From: JASHPR01 sp963815375 | GTDB taxonomy: Bacteria; Actinomycetota; Actinomycetes; Streptosporangiales; Streptosporangiaceae | DNA length: 64,000 nucleotides | NCBI GenBank assembly: GCA_963815375.1 | Contig: CAWFGX010000002.1 | Location: 744,001-808,000, forward strand | Direction of reading: 5' to 3' | Part shown: in pieces, positions 1-8,090 of the stretch | Layout of the letters: the number at the start of each line of letters is the position of its first letter | Position numbering within the stretch: the first letter of the stretch is position 1 | The notes under the pieces: generated by a model | Seen by the model: the letters and a program-made list of their open reading frames with translations, nothing else | What the model was told of the DNA's origin: nothing | Databases searched by the model: none | Position numbers and translations under genes: made by a program

Positions 1-42
1 CGGGCCGGATGAACTTACCGTTTCAGGGAAGTACGTGGTGCT

Positions 43-846
43 ATGTGTCGGCTTCTTGGTTACTGCGCCCGGGATGAGGCGGCGTCGCTCGCCGAGATAA
101 TCGGCGAAGACGGGCTTAACGACTTCACGCGGCTGTCGGCGTATCACCGCGACGGCTGGGGCATGGCCTGGTACGACGGCCGCCACCCGCAGACGGAGAA
201 GTCATCGCTGCGAGCGGCCGATGACCGGCGCTACGACGAACTGGCCCATCTGCGGCTCGGTGACCTCGGGCTAGTACACCTGCGCAATGCCACTCCTGGC
301 CTGCCGATCCGGGAGTCCAACTCGCACCCGTTCTGCCGGGGTGAGTTCACGATGGCGCACAACGGCGCGATCCACCCGCAGAGCCGGCTCGGTGAACTGC
401 TGCCGCCTGCCTGGGCGCAGCAGCTCACCGGAAACACCGACAGCGAGCGTTACTTCCTGTACGTGATGTCGCGCCTGGAGCGGTGCGGCGGCGACATGCT
501 CACCGCGCTTGCCGACACCCTGGCGCATCTTGACCGGCTGTTCTACTCGACCAGCCTGAACGCGATGTTCCTGACGCCGGACGCGCTCTATGCCGTCTGC
601 TGGTATGACCCGGGCAGCGTTCCGGCCGGCGCTGTGGCGCAGCAGGGTTACCAGGGGCCGCCAGAGCGCTATTTCGACCTCGGCTACTGCGAGACTCCCG
701 GCTCTGTGGTCGTCGCATCGTCGGGCTGGCCAAGGCCTGAGTGGACCTACCTGCCCAACCGTCACGTGCTGGTCGTCGACCGGGCCACGCTGACCGTGAC
801 CACCCACGGCCTCGAGTCCGCCAGCGAGCCCGTCCCCGCAACCTGA
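43..846 (+). CDS. class II glutamine amidotransferase
   Basis: The protein (267 aa) starts MCRLLGY, so after Met removal Cys2 becomes the N-terminal nucleophile that releases ammonia from glutamine. This is the hallmark of class II (Ntn) amidotransferases of the YafJ/EgtC type. Downstream motifs fit the fold: a GWGMAWYD strand near residue 40, RNATPG, and HPFCRGEFTMAHNGAI (about residues 95-110), which resembles the glutamine-binding NG loop. There is no synthetase domain, so the ammonia acceptor is unknown. The gene is not next to egtB or egtD, so an ergothioneine role cannot be claimed. It is the leftmost gene and converges on a small minus-strand gene 22 bp away. Confidence 0.88.
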   Translation: MCRLLGYCARDEAASLAEIIGEDGLNDFTRLSAYHRDGWGMAWYDGRHPQTEKSSLRAADDRRYDELAHLRLGDLGLVHLRNATPGLPIRESNSHPFCRGEFTMAHNGAIHPQSRLGELLPPAWAQQLTGNTDSERYFLYVMSRLERCGGDMLTALADTLAHLDRLFYSTSLNAMFLTPDALYAVCWYDPGSVPAGAVAQQGYQGPPERYFDLGYCETPGSVVVASSGWPRPEWTYLPNRHVLVVDRATLTVTTHGLESASEPVPAT

Positions 847-868
847 CACTGGCGGATTCGCGGCGGCG

Positions 869-1087
869 CTAGCTCGTGTGGGTGGGACGCTGCTGACCGC
901 GACGCTGGCCTACTACCGCCAGGTAGCGCTCCAGAGCGTTGACGTGCGCCTTGCGGTCATAGCGCTGCCAGTACGCGACCGAGGCCACGAAGGCCAGCCC
1001 AGCGAGGACCACCACTCCGACGCTGATGCCCAGCCAGATGAGCGTCGCGTCCACGGCCTGTGTGCCGATGACCATTCCAACCACCAC
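869..1087 (-). CDS. small single-pass membrane protein
   Basis: A 72-residue product from the GTG at 1087, or 68 residues from the ATG at 1075. It has one hydrophobic segment (about residues 14-37, LIWLGISVGVVVLAGLAFVA) followed by a basic cytoplasmic tail (YWQRYDRKAH) predicted to form a helix. No enzymatic motif is visible. Function is unknown; the shape fits small actinobacterial membrane-anchored accessory proteins. The start choice is open because neither candidate has a strong ribosome binding site. Confidence 0.5.
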   Translation of the reverse strand: MVVGMVIGTQAVDATLIWLGISVGVVVLAGLAFVASVAYWQRYDRKAHVNALERYLAVVGQRRGQQRPTHTS

Positions 1088-1095
1088 CCCGTCAT

Positions 1096-1111
1096 GTTTA
1101 CACCGTTTACA
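1096..1111. promoter_or_regulatory. tandem GTTTACA direct repeat upstream of the small membrane gene
   Basis: GTTTACA occurs twice, at 1096-1102 and 1105-1111, a 9-bp period, just upstream of the minus-strand gene starting at 1087. The AT-rich pair stands out in otherwise GC-rich DNA and overlaps where a core promoter would lie. A regulator site or part of a promoter is possible; no protein can be named. Confidence 0.25.
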
Positions 1112-1255
1112 TGACCATTATGCGCAGGGAAGTGAACAGCGTCAACATCTAGCCGGCCTGGCTCATCTCACCGGGACAGTTACGGACAGCCACGCGGGGC
1201 CTGGTTGCCTTCCGGCAGTTCTCGGCCAGGTTTCCGGGCACGCCGGAACCCTGTC

Positions 1256-1315
1256 TTTCATGATCGTGGAGCAAGACCCACGGCATGAGTGGGTTTCGGT
1301 CCTCGGTCCATGAAA
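1256..1315 (-). terminator. nested inverted repeats downstream of tetR
   Basis: An inner hairpin (ACCCAC 1276-1281 with GTGGGT 1289-1294) is enclosed by outer arms TTTCATG (1256-1262) and CATGAAA (1309-1315). It lies 30-90 bp beyond the stop of the minus-strand TetR gene, so a structured terminator is the simplest reading. No U-run follows, which is common for actinobacteria. A second short stem, TTCCGG/CCGGAA, sits at 1232-1248. The rest of 1112-1344 shows no gene. Confidence 0.35.
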
Positions 1316-1344
1316 CGGTGCTCCCAGGGGCGCCAGGGCGCGCG

Positions 1345-1998
1345 TCAGGGCGGGCGCGGGCCGATGCCGTCGGTGAGGATGTCCAAGGTGCGCTCGACCA
1401 CCACGGCCTGCTCGGCGGCAGCCAATCCGGCTAGCGGCCCGTCGACCATGAGCGTCGCCAGGCCGTGCACGGAAGCCCAGAACACGATCGGGGCGACCGG
1501 GCGCCGTCGCTCGTCAAGCAGGCCGACGGCCACAAGGTCGTCGAGGGCCTGCGACAGGATCTGGTACGGCCGCGTCGCCGCGATCCGCGCCCTGACCTCG
1601 CCGGGTTCCTGGCCGGGCGCGCCGTCGGGCCTGCAGAACGCGGTGCGGAACAGCCCAGGGTTGGCGCGGGCGAAGCCGACGTAGGCCAGGCCGAGGTTCC
1701 GGAACCGGCGCAGTGCCTCGCTCGCCGGATCAGCCAGCGGCTCGCCGCTGACCAGGCCGTCGTGCAGGGCGTCGGCTAGCGCAGCCACCGCCCGCTGCTT
1801 GACCGCCTGCAGCAGCTCGCCGTGCCCGACGAAATGCCGGTACGCCGCCGCGGCGGAGACGCCCACCCGGCGCGCCGCCTCGCGGAGCACAACCGCCTCC
1901 GGGCCGCCGTCGCGGGCCAGGTCGGTTGCGGCGTCAGCGAGCGCGTTTGGCAGGTCACCGTGGTGATACCCGGCCCGCCCGGCGCGGCTGGTTGTCAT
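1345..1998 (-). CDS. TetR/AcrR family transcriptional regulator
   Basis: 217 aa. The N-terminal helix-turn-helix (about residues 13-60) contains YHHGDLPNALADAA, then LREAARRVGVSAAAAYRHF, the typical TetR recognition helix ending in YRHF. The C-terminal part, with VGFARANPGLFRTAF and FWASVHGLATLMVDG, matches the WHG-type ligand-binding domain. The start ATG lies 24 nt after the stop of the upstream S9 peptidase gene on the same strand, so the two are probably co-transcribed and the regulator may control that unit. The ligand is unknown. A perfect 7-bp inverted repeat sits immediately upstream. Confidence 0.9.
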   Translation of the reverse strand: MTTSRAGRAGYHHGDLPNALADAATDLARDGGPEAVVLREAARRVGVSAAAAYRHFVGHGELLQAVKQRAVAALADALHDGLVSGEPLADPASEALRRFRNLGLAYVGFARANPGLFRTAFCRPDGAPGQEPGEVRARIAATRPYQILSQALDDLVAVGLLDERRRPVAPIVFWASVHGLATLMVDGPLAGLAAAEQAVVVERTLDILTDGIGPRPP

Positions 1999-2010
1999 CC
2001 ACCCATAGTG

Positions 2011-2027
2011 CCTGACCGGAGGTCAGG
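2011..2027. promoter_or_regulatory. perfect inverted repeat upstream of tetR (candidate operator)
   Basis: CCTGACC-GGA-GGTCAGG is a perfect 7-3-7 palindrome. It lies 12 bp upstream of the tetR start and spans the stop codon of the S9 peptidase gene. Its size and position fit a TetR operator for autoregulation, though a short hairpin acting between the two cistrons is equally compatible. Confidence 0.4.
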
Positions 2028-4395
2028 TCACCCAGCGGCGCAGCCAGTCGAACTGCTCGGCGAGCACGTCCAGCACCGATTCCCGGGCCACGTAGGCGTG
2101 GCTCTCGTGCGGCAGGATGACCAGCCGCGCGGTCCCGCCGTTGCCCTGGATCGCCTGGAAGAGCCGCTCGGACTGGATCGGGAACGTGCCCGAGTTGCTG
2201 TCCTGGGCACCGTGGATGAGCAGGACCGGCGACGTGATCTGGTTGGCGTAGCGCAGCGGCGACACCTGGTCGTAGACCGCCGGGGCCTCCCAGAGGCTGC
2301 GCCGCTCGGTCTGGAATCCGAACGGGGTCAGCGTGCGGTTGTAGGCGCCGCTGCGCGCGATCCCGGCGGCGAACAGGTCGGTGTGGGCCAGCAAGTTCGC
2401 GGTCATGAACCCGCCATAGCTGTGGCCGCCCACCGCGACCCGGGCCGGGTCGGCGATGCCCATCTCGTCCAGGGCCCGGACGTGCGCCCGGGCCGCGGCC
2501 GTGACCTGCTCGATGTAGGTGTCGTTCATGGTCTCCGGATCGCCGATCACCGGCATCGTCGCGGCCGAGAGCACCGCGTAGCCCCGCAGAACGAACCAGG
2601 TCGGCTCGAGCGCGGCGAGCCTGACGAAGCGGCTGGTGCTGCCGCGGACCTGGCCAGCGGTGGACGCGTCACTGTAGTCCAGCGGGTAGGCCCAGATGAG
2701 CAGCGGCAGCCGGCCATCCGTGGCGGGGTCATAGCCCGGCGGCAGGTGCAGCATGCCGGACAGCTGCACGCCGTCGCCGCGGTCATACACGACCAGCCGC
2801 TTGCTCATGCCTGTGAGCTGGGGATGCGGGTCCGGCCACGAGGTCAGCGGCATGAAACGCGACCCGTCGAGCGCGGCAAGGACCAGGTTCGGCGGCTCGG
2901 CGGGACTCTCGTGCCAGAGCACGACCTCCCGCGGCGCCGGTGCCTGCGTGTGACCGTCCCCGGCCTGGAGGCTCCCGGCGGGAAAGCCCAGGACGTGGTC
3001 CAGGCTGTCCTCCGGGCTCTGGTACAGGCGCTCCTTCTCCGACGTCTCCAGGTTCAGCCGGTCCAGGAACGGCCGGTCGCCGTCGGGCGTGGAGCCGTCG
3101 CCGCGCAGGTAGATCACTGAGCCCTGCTGCAGGATGGTCCGCCTGCCATTTGGATGAACGATGGTCAGCGGCGAGCCAGGATCGGCATAGGCGTCATCCA
3201 TCGAGTGGTCGAAGAGGACCCGGGAGCGGTCTGGCTCGGCCAGGTCGGTCAGCCAGGTGGTCAGCCAGCGGCGGTCGCGGTCGTGCTCGGTCAGCATCAC
3301 CCGGTCGGGCTCGTCCAGGTCCAGCCAGCCCAGGCAGCGGTGCGTGACCAGGAGCACCTGCTCCGGGTCGCCAGTGAACGGGGCGGGCAGGCGCATCACC
3401 CGGTCCCGGTGCTCCGCCGGGGCGACCGGGTCCCCGCCGTCCAGGGCCTCGGCCCAGGCCAGGCTGGCCGGGGCATTCTCCTCCCAGGAGACCTGGCGCG
3501 GTCCCGTCGCCACCCCCTGCCGGGGGATCTCGTCGCTGACGCCGAGGTCGGCGATGACGCGTTCCGGCTCACCCTCGGCCGACCACACCTCGACGGTGCG
3601 CGCGAAGTACACATAGGGGACCCGGAACGAGAACGGGCGCCGCAGCCGGTGCACGAGGACGTGCTCGCCGTCCGGGGAATCGGCCAGCCGCTGGTAGAGC
3701 CCTGGCGGGCCGAGTTCCTTGGCCGCCCCAGTGGCCGGCTCGACCCGGAGCGGGATGGTCGTGGCGAGCGCCTCGAACGCGTCCTCGTCCGCGGAGGTCT
3801 GCAGCAGGTCCTGGTAGGTCGCCATCTGCGACCGCTTGCCCGCCGTCTCCTCGGTGCGCGGCTCAGAGGGCACATCCGGCAGAACCGGGGGCTCGCCAGG
3901 GGCGCCGAGCGCCAGCAGCGAGTTTCCGTCCCGGGACCAGCGGACGGCCGCTCCGACCGTGAACAGGTCACCGCCGAGCACATCCCGGACCCGGAGCCCG
4001 GGAACCTGCCGGGCAGACGCAGCTTCGGCATCGGCCACCCACACCGCCATGCCGTCGTCGGTGTCCATGGTGAACGCGAACGTCCGCCCGTCTGGCGCCC
4101 ACGTGGGCGCACCCGGCCGCGCGCCTTCGGGCAGCGGAATGGCGCGCCGCTCACCGTCAGCGAGCCGCAGCACCTCCAGACCGGTCAGCCGGCGCACCCG
4201 CTGCCGCGCGGCCAGCGCCGGGTCGACCCGTATCCCGGCAAGCCTCAGGTACGGTCGGGCGAGCTGAGCGACGGGAGGATGCGACTCATAGTGGATGATG
4301 GCCGCGTACCGACCTCCCGGAGCGAGCAGCGCCACCGGGGTCGGCGGCGCATCGATGATCGCGACGACATCGGGATCCGGGATCTTGTACGGCAC
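2023..4395 (-). CDS. S9 family prolyl oligopeptidase-type serine peptidase (glutamyl endopeptidase-like)
   Basis: 790 aa. An N-terminal beta-propeller region (to about residue 480, with WAPDGRTFAF-type blades) precedes an alpha/beta hydrolase domain. The catalytic triad is readable: Ser659 in GGHSYGGFM, Asp732 in GAQDSNSG, His766 in HESHAY. The stretch around ARSGAYNRTLTPFGFQ is strongly reminiscent of the S9D chloroplast-type glutamyl endopeptidase family, which cleaves peptides after acidic residues. No signal peptide is visible, so it is probably cytoplasmic and processes short peptides. It heads a probable two-gene unit with the downstream TetR gene. Confidence 0.9.
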   Translation of the reverse strand: MPYKIPDPDVVAIIDAPPTPVALLAPGGRYAAIIHYESHPPVAQLARPYLRLAGIRVDPALAARQRVRRLTGLEVLRLADGERRAIPLPEGARPGAPTWAPDGRTFAFTMDTDDGMAVWVADAEAASARQVPGLRVRDVLGGDLFTVGAAVRWSRDGNSLLALGAPGEPPVLPDVPSEPRTEETAGKRSQMATYQDLLQTSADEDAFEALATTIPLRVEPATGAAKELGPPGLYQRLADSPDGEHVLVHRLRRPFSFRVPYVYFARTVEVWSAEGEPERVIADLGVSDEIPRQGVATGPRQVSWEENAPASLAWAEALDGGDPVAPAEHRDRVMRLPAPFTGDPEQVLLVTHRCLGWLDLDEPDRVMLTEHDRDRRWLTTWLTDLAEPDRSRVLFDHSMDDAYADPGSPLTIVHPNGRRTILQQGSVIYLRGDGSTPDGDRPFLDRLNLETSEKERLYQSPEDSLDHVLGFPAGSLQAGDGHTQAPAPREVVLWHESPAEPPNLVLAALDGSRFMPLTSWPDPHPQLTGMSKRLVVYDRGDGVQLSGMLHLPPGYDPATDGRLPLLIWAYPLDYSDASTAGQVRGSTSRFVRLAALEPTWFVLRGYAVLSAATMPVIGDPETMNDTYIEQVTAAARAHVRALDEMGIADPARVAVGGHSYGGFMTANLLAHTDLFAAGIARSGAYNRTLTPFGFQTERRSLWEAPAVYDQVSPLRYANQITSPVLLIHGAQDSNSGTFPIQSERLFQAIQGNGGTARLVILPHESHAYVARESVLDVLAEQFDWLRRWVT

Positions 4396-4596
4396 TCGTC
4401 ATCCTCTCAGCGCACGGGCCGCATGCTCTGGGATTTCGCTAGGCCGCGGCCCTGCTGCCCAGTCTTACGCATCGGCATCGCCGGAGAGAAACCGCGCCGA
4501 GCGTGACCAGGCGTGACATGTCAGATGACCGGCGTGCGCGGCTGGTGCACGGTGAGCCGACTGGACCTGATGCGCCGGCTTCCTGCCGAGCGGCCG

Positions 4597-5271
4597 TCAG
4601 GACGGTGTATGCCGTCCCGGTCCGCGAAACTCCGGGTCGCGCAGGAGCGGGTTCCTGCGCTGCCGTTCGTGCCGGCGTTCGTACTGCCGGTTGCGCTTGT
4701 CAACCAGCCGCTGGGTCTGCTGCCTCTGCTTTGCAGTCAGCGGCTTCGACGCTGATCTGATCGTCCATTCCATCCACACCATGAGGACGATAAACAGTAC
4801 GGCTCCCGTGGCGATAGCAGCCAGCTCCAGCAGATCCCCGATCCAGGCGTTCGATCCCCCGGCGGGGTAGACCGTGTCAGGGTCCCCTGAGTCGAGCGCG
4901 GGCACAACGATGCCAGGATGGCCGCCGCCCGGCATGTCGCCGTCGTACGTCACATCCTCAAGCCTGGTCCTGCCGTGGCGCGCCACGAACAGGCCGTTCC
5001 AATGGCACAGCGTGAACCGATAGCAGGAATACTGCTGTGCGGTGAACGTCCCCCGGATTCCCTGGTCGTGACCGGCGCGGATGGCCGGGCCCAGCGCGGA
5101 GATCTGCCAGTACAGCAGCAGCGGTACAGCTAATACGGTCAGCGCGGTCATGGGTAGCCTGATGAGGCGGCGCCGCAGCCGCCTGGCGAGGTGCCCGTGC
5201 CAGGTCCCGCCAGCAGCGTCCGGCGGCGACGCGCGGGGCATCGTCTCGTCGCGACCTGAGAGTCCGGACAT
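4597..5271 (-). CDS. two-pass membrane protein of unknown function
   Basis: I start this at ATG 5271, which has a purine-rich stretch (AGGCAGGAG) upstream; an in-frame start at 5403 would add 44 residues that look non-coding. The 224-residue product has a basic N-terminus, a transmembrane helix (LTVLAVPLLLYWQISAL), an approximately 90-residue extracytoplasmic segment containing SCYRFTLCHW with two cysteines, a second helix (AAIATGAVLFIVLMVW), and a highly basic C-terminal tail. The two cysteines could form a disulfide. I recognise no family. Confidence 0.6.
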   Translation of the reverse strand: MSGLSGRDETMPRASPPDAAGGTWHGHLARRLRRRLIRLPMTALTVLAVPLLLYWQISALGPAIRAGHDQGIRGTFTAQQYSCYRFTLCHWNGLFVARHGRTRLEDVTYDGDMPGGGHPGIVVPALDSGDPDTVYPAGGSNAWIGDLLELAAIATGAVLFIVLMVWMEWTIRSASKPLTAKQRQQTQRLVDKRNRQYERRHERQRRNPLLRDPEFRGPGRHTPS

Positions 5272-5436
5272 GCTCCTGCCTAAGCCGCAAGCATCTGTGA
5301 TGAGCCAGGCCGGCTGTCCTCGCGGATATGCCACCGAATCATGCCATATCACTGAGCGTGAGGCCGGCCAGCACAGTGATACCTCGGCCGCTGTCCATGC
5401 CAAGTTCGCCGGCCGGAATCGGGACTGTCACTATGA

Positions 5437-5859
5437 GTTCGCTGTGCCGGGCAGAAGGCAAGCGAGCGGGCGGGAGGGGCGACGGGCGGCCGCGATAACC
5501 ACGTCAGGGCACCGGACGACGGCAGCGAGCCGGATGCCCGGTTCACGCTGGCTAACGAGCGCACGTTCCTCGCGTGGAACCGCACAGCGCTGGCCCTCGT
5601 GGTGGCGGGTCTGGCCATCGTGCAGTTGCTGCCGCCGTTCCCGGGCGTGCCCTGGGGCCGTCACATCCTGGGGGTTCCGCTCATCGTGCTCGGCGCGGCG
5701 GTGTCCGCGATCGCCTACTGGGAATGGCGGCGTGTCCAGGTGGCGCTGCGCCACGGCAGGCCGCTGCCCCGTTCTGTGCTGCCGATTGTTCTGGCCGCCA
5801 CGATCGCGGGCATCGCGATCCTGTCAGCGGTCGTGCTGCTGATTTCGGCCGCCCGGTAA
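5437..5859 (+). CDS. DUF202 membrane protein, start unresolved (possible frameshift)
   Basis: The reading frame contains the classic DUF202 opening RFTLANERTFLAWNRTALAL followed by three hydrophobic segments, so coding clearly extends upstream to about 5521. However, from the in-frame stop at 5434 down to the GTG at 5599 there is no ATG, GTG or TTG. The GTG at 5599 would remove the conserved motif. An ATG at 5433 lies in the neighbouring frame and would join correctly if one G were removed from the G tract near 5484. I therefore suspect a one-base insertion (real or an error). It sits 9 bp before a second DUF202 gene. Confidence 0.6.
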   Translation, partial: VRCAGQKASERAGGATGGRDNHVRAPDDGSEPDARFTLANERTFLAWNRTALALVVAGLAIVQLLPPFPGVPWGRHILGVPLIVLGAAVSAIAYWEWRRVQVALRHGRPLPRSVLPIVLAATIAGIAILSAVVLLISAAR

Positions 5860-5868
5860 GGAGGTCGC

Positions 5869-6198
5869 ATGGCACCGGATGATCCCGAGGATGCCGACCC
5901 GGGCATGGCTGCGGACCGGACCAGGCTGGCCTGGACTCGGACCGCGATCGCGTTCGGTGCGGTCGGCGCGGTCGCACTCAAGAACGACGTGATCATCGGT
6001 CTGGCCATGCTCGCCGCAACCCCGCTGATCTGGGTTCTGGGCGTGCTCGCCGTCCGCGGCTCGTCGCGAGTCCCGCGATCTACCCAGCTGCTCCTGGTAT
6101 CGGTGGGCGTCACTCTGGTGGCGCTGCTCGCGGCTGTCGGAGCGTTGCTTGGCCACAGCCCGGCCAGCCTGCACGAACTGCTGCCGCTGCACGGCTAG
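5869..6198 (+). CDS. DUF202 family membrane protein
   Basis: 109 aa, preceded by AAGGAGG five bases before the ATG. The opening AADRTRLAWTRTAIAFGAV is the divergent DUF202 signature, and three hydrophobic helices follow. DUF202 genes are commonly paired in actinobacteria, as here with the gene 9 bp upstream, and probably form a small inner-membrane complex of unknown role. Confidence 0.85.
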   Translation: MAPDDPEDADPGMAADRTRLAWTRTAIAFGAVGAVALKNDVIIGLAMLAATPLIWVLGVLAVRGSSRVPRSTQLLLVSVGVTLVALLAAVGALLGHSPASLHELLPLHG

Positions 6199-6220
6199 CA
6201 GGCCGCTGACACGTGGCGGG

Positions 6221-6775
6221 TCAGGACACGGGCTGCCTGGTGAACCGGGCGACCACGGACACGTGCGCCACCCCGGTAATCATCCCAAGCATGTTCCAGG
6301 TCATGCCGTGCGCGGCGCGGTCCACGTCCGCCTCGGCGCTGATTGTGGCCGACTCCGGTGAGGCCTGCGTGATCTTAGCCGTGACCGATAGCGGGCGGGT
6401 GATGCCCGCGGCTTCGAGCTCGCCGCTGACAGCCAGGTCACCGGACGGGCCGAGCTTCGCGTCATGAGCGGTGAACACGATCGCCCGGTGCTCGCCGGCC
6501 TTGAAGAAGTCCGCCGACCGGAGGTGGTTGTCACGCCGGGAGTTCTTCGTGCTGATCGACGACGCGCCGATCTCGATCCTCCCGCTGACCGAGCCGTCCT
6601 GGGCCACGTCCCCTTCACCGGACAGCTCGGAGAACGTGCCGTGGACGCTGAAGAGCCCCCAGGTGTGCTTGTGGCTGATCGTGACGCTCGACCCCGCGGG
6701 GTCGAGCACCCAGTGACCCGTGGCCTTGCCTCCGCTGAGCAGTGTGGCGGGCGAGTTGTCTGGCGTCTCGGTCAT
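6221..6775 (-). CDS. YceI family protein
   Basis: 184 aa with no signal peptide. The pattern HWVLDPAGSSVTISHKHTWG near the N-terminus, then SRRDNHLRSADFF and a run of alternating beta strands (SGELEAAGITRPL), is the YceI lipocalin-like barrel that binds isoprenoid or amphiphilic lipids. GAAGGGA lies about 10 bases before the ATG. It converges with the DUF202 pair and has no functional partner nearby. Confidence 0.9.
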   Translation of the reverse strand: MTETPDNSPATLLSGGKATGHWVLDPAGSSVTISHKHTWGLFSVHGTFSELSGEGDVAQDGSVSGRIEIGASSISTKNSRRDNHLRSADFFKAGEHRAIVFTAHDAKLGPSGDLAVSGELEAAGITRPLSVTAKITQASPESATISAEADVDRAAHGMTWNMLGMITGVAHVSVVARFTRQPVS

Positions 6776-6848
6776 TGTCGGTAGATCCCTTCACCGTTTG
6801 CGGCTTCCAGTATTCAGTGCCACCGCGCACCCGGCGGAGCCACCCCGG

Positions 6849-7758
6849 TCAGGCGTCGCGCAGCAGGGTGCGGATCAGCTCCTTGCTGGCTGCCTCGGTC
6901 TCGGCCTGCGCCCTGAGCCGGCTCATGACCCCCATGTAGCTGGCAACGTCTCCGGGGTCATCGAGGTACAGCGCGCTGTGGAGCTGCTCGAGGAAGACCA
7001 GGTCGGGCACGTCGGGCTCGGGGAAGTGCAGAATCGTGATCGGGCCGCCCGCCGCTGCGTGCGGGCCGGCACCGAACGCCGCCACCTGAACCGTTACCCC
7101 GGGCAGCTCGGCCATGTCGAGCAGATGCCTGAGCTGCGCGCGCATCAGCTCGGGCCGGGCCGGTCAGCCGGCGCAGCACCGCCTCGTCGAGCACTGCCCA
7201 CACGTCGGGCGGGTCGGGCTGGGTCAGAAGCTGCTGTCGCTTCATCCGCACGCTGACGCGACGGTCGATATCCGCCGCAGGCGCTCCCTCCCGGCCGATG
7301 CTGATGACGGCCCGGGCGTAGTCCTCGGTCTGCAGCAGGCCGTGGACGAACTGGACCTCATAGGTGCCGATCGCGCAAGCGGCTCGCTCCAGGCCGAGGT
7401 ACAGCTCAAGCCAGCTGGGCACGATGTCGCTGTACTGCTGCCACCAGCCGGGGGTGCTCGCCTGGCGGGCGAGGGCCAGCAGCTCCTCGCGCCGCGCCTC
7501 GTCGGCAACTCCGTAGAGGCTCAGCAGGTCGGCGATATCGCGCTGCTTGGAACCGCAGCGCCCCCGTTCCAGACGGCTGATCTTGGAATGGGTCGCGCGG
7601 ATCACCTGGGCGGCCTCGGCGACCGAGACGTTCCGGTCCTCCCGCAGCCGGCGCAGCTGGGTGCCCAGCGCGATTCGCATCGCTGTTGGCCCGCGGTGCG
7701 CCGCAGCCAGGCGGGCCGGCCTGGCGGGCAGGCTCCTAGGTGCCTGATCCGATTTCAT
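6849..7758 (-). pseudogene. XRE family regulator with DUF5753 (Scr1-type), frameshifted
   Basis: The N-terminal two-thirds read as an XRE helix-turn-helix (GTQLRRLREDRNVSVAEAAQ, ISRLERGRC) followed by the DUF5753 effector region (STPGWWQQYSDIVPSWLELY, GLLQTEDYARAVI). At about 7155 the frame breaks. The remaining DUF5753 sequence (MRAQLRHLLDMAELPGVTVQ, then ITILHFPEPDVPDLVFLEQ) continues in another frame to the stop at 6849. Removing a single C in the GGCCC tract restores a continuous TGRPELMRAQL. The start at 7758 has GGAG six bases upstream. It pairs with the DUF397 gene just upstream, as such regulators normally do. Confidence 0.8.
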
Positions 7759-7853
7759 CCGTTGCTCCAGCGCACGTTGTGCGGACGGCGGACGAGGAAG
7801 TGTCGCACCCAGCTTTGCACCAAGCCGTTCCCCGGGCACATTACGTATGCCGT

Positions 7854-8090
7854 TCAGCGAAGCAGGTAATCGAACTGACCGTCCTTAACCCCGTTGATGA
7901 AGGCGGCGATCTCGGCGCGCGTATAGATCAGCGCGGGACCGGCACGATGGCGGGAGTTGCGGACAGCGACCGTCCCGCCGGGCAGCTTCGCGACCTCTAA
8001 GCAGCTCCCGTTGGGGTTGCTGTACTCGCTCTTCTGCCAGGTAGCGTCGTGAAGCTGGCATGCTGGCATGCCGTTGCTTGCCTGTACCAT
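7854..8090 (-). CDS. DUF397 domain protein
   Basis: 78 aa. TWQKSEYSNPNGSCLEVAKL and IYTRAEIAAFINGVKDGQFD are the two halves of the DUF397 domain. Such proteins act with Scr1-type XRE regulators in developmental and antibiotic control in Streptomyces. Its ATG overlaps the stop of the upstream E1 gene (TGATG), with GGGAG as ribosome binding site, so it is translationally coupled to a metabolic gene. Its cognate XRE gene follows 95 bp later but is frameshifted. Confidence 0.9.
   Translation of the reverse strand: MVQASNGMPACQLHDATWQKSEYSNPNGSCLEVAKLPGGTVAVRNSRHRAGPALIYTRAEIAAFINGVKDGQFDYLLR

Noticed and set aside
1822..3120. Long plus-strand open frame opposite tetR and the S9 peptidase gene
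   Set aside because: It is antisense to clear protein families, is rich in Arg/Gly/Val/Pro typical of shadow frames, and has no motif or ribosome binding site.
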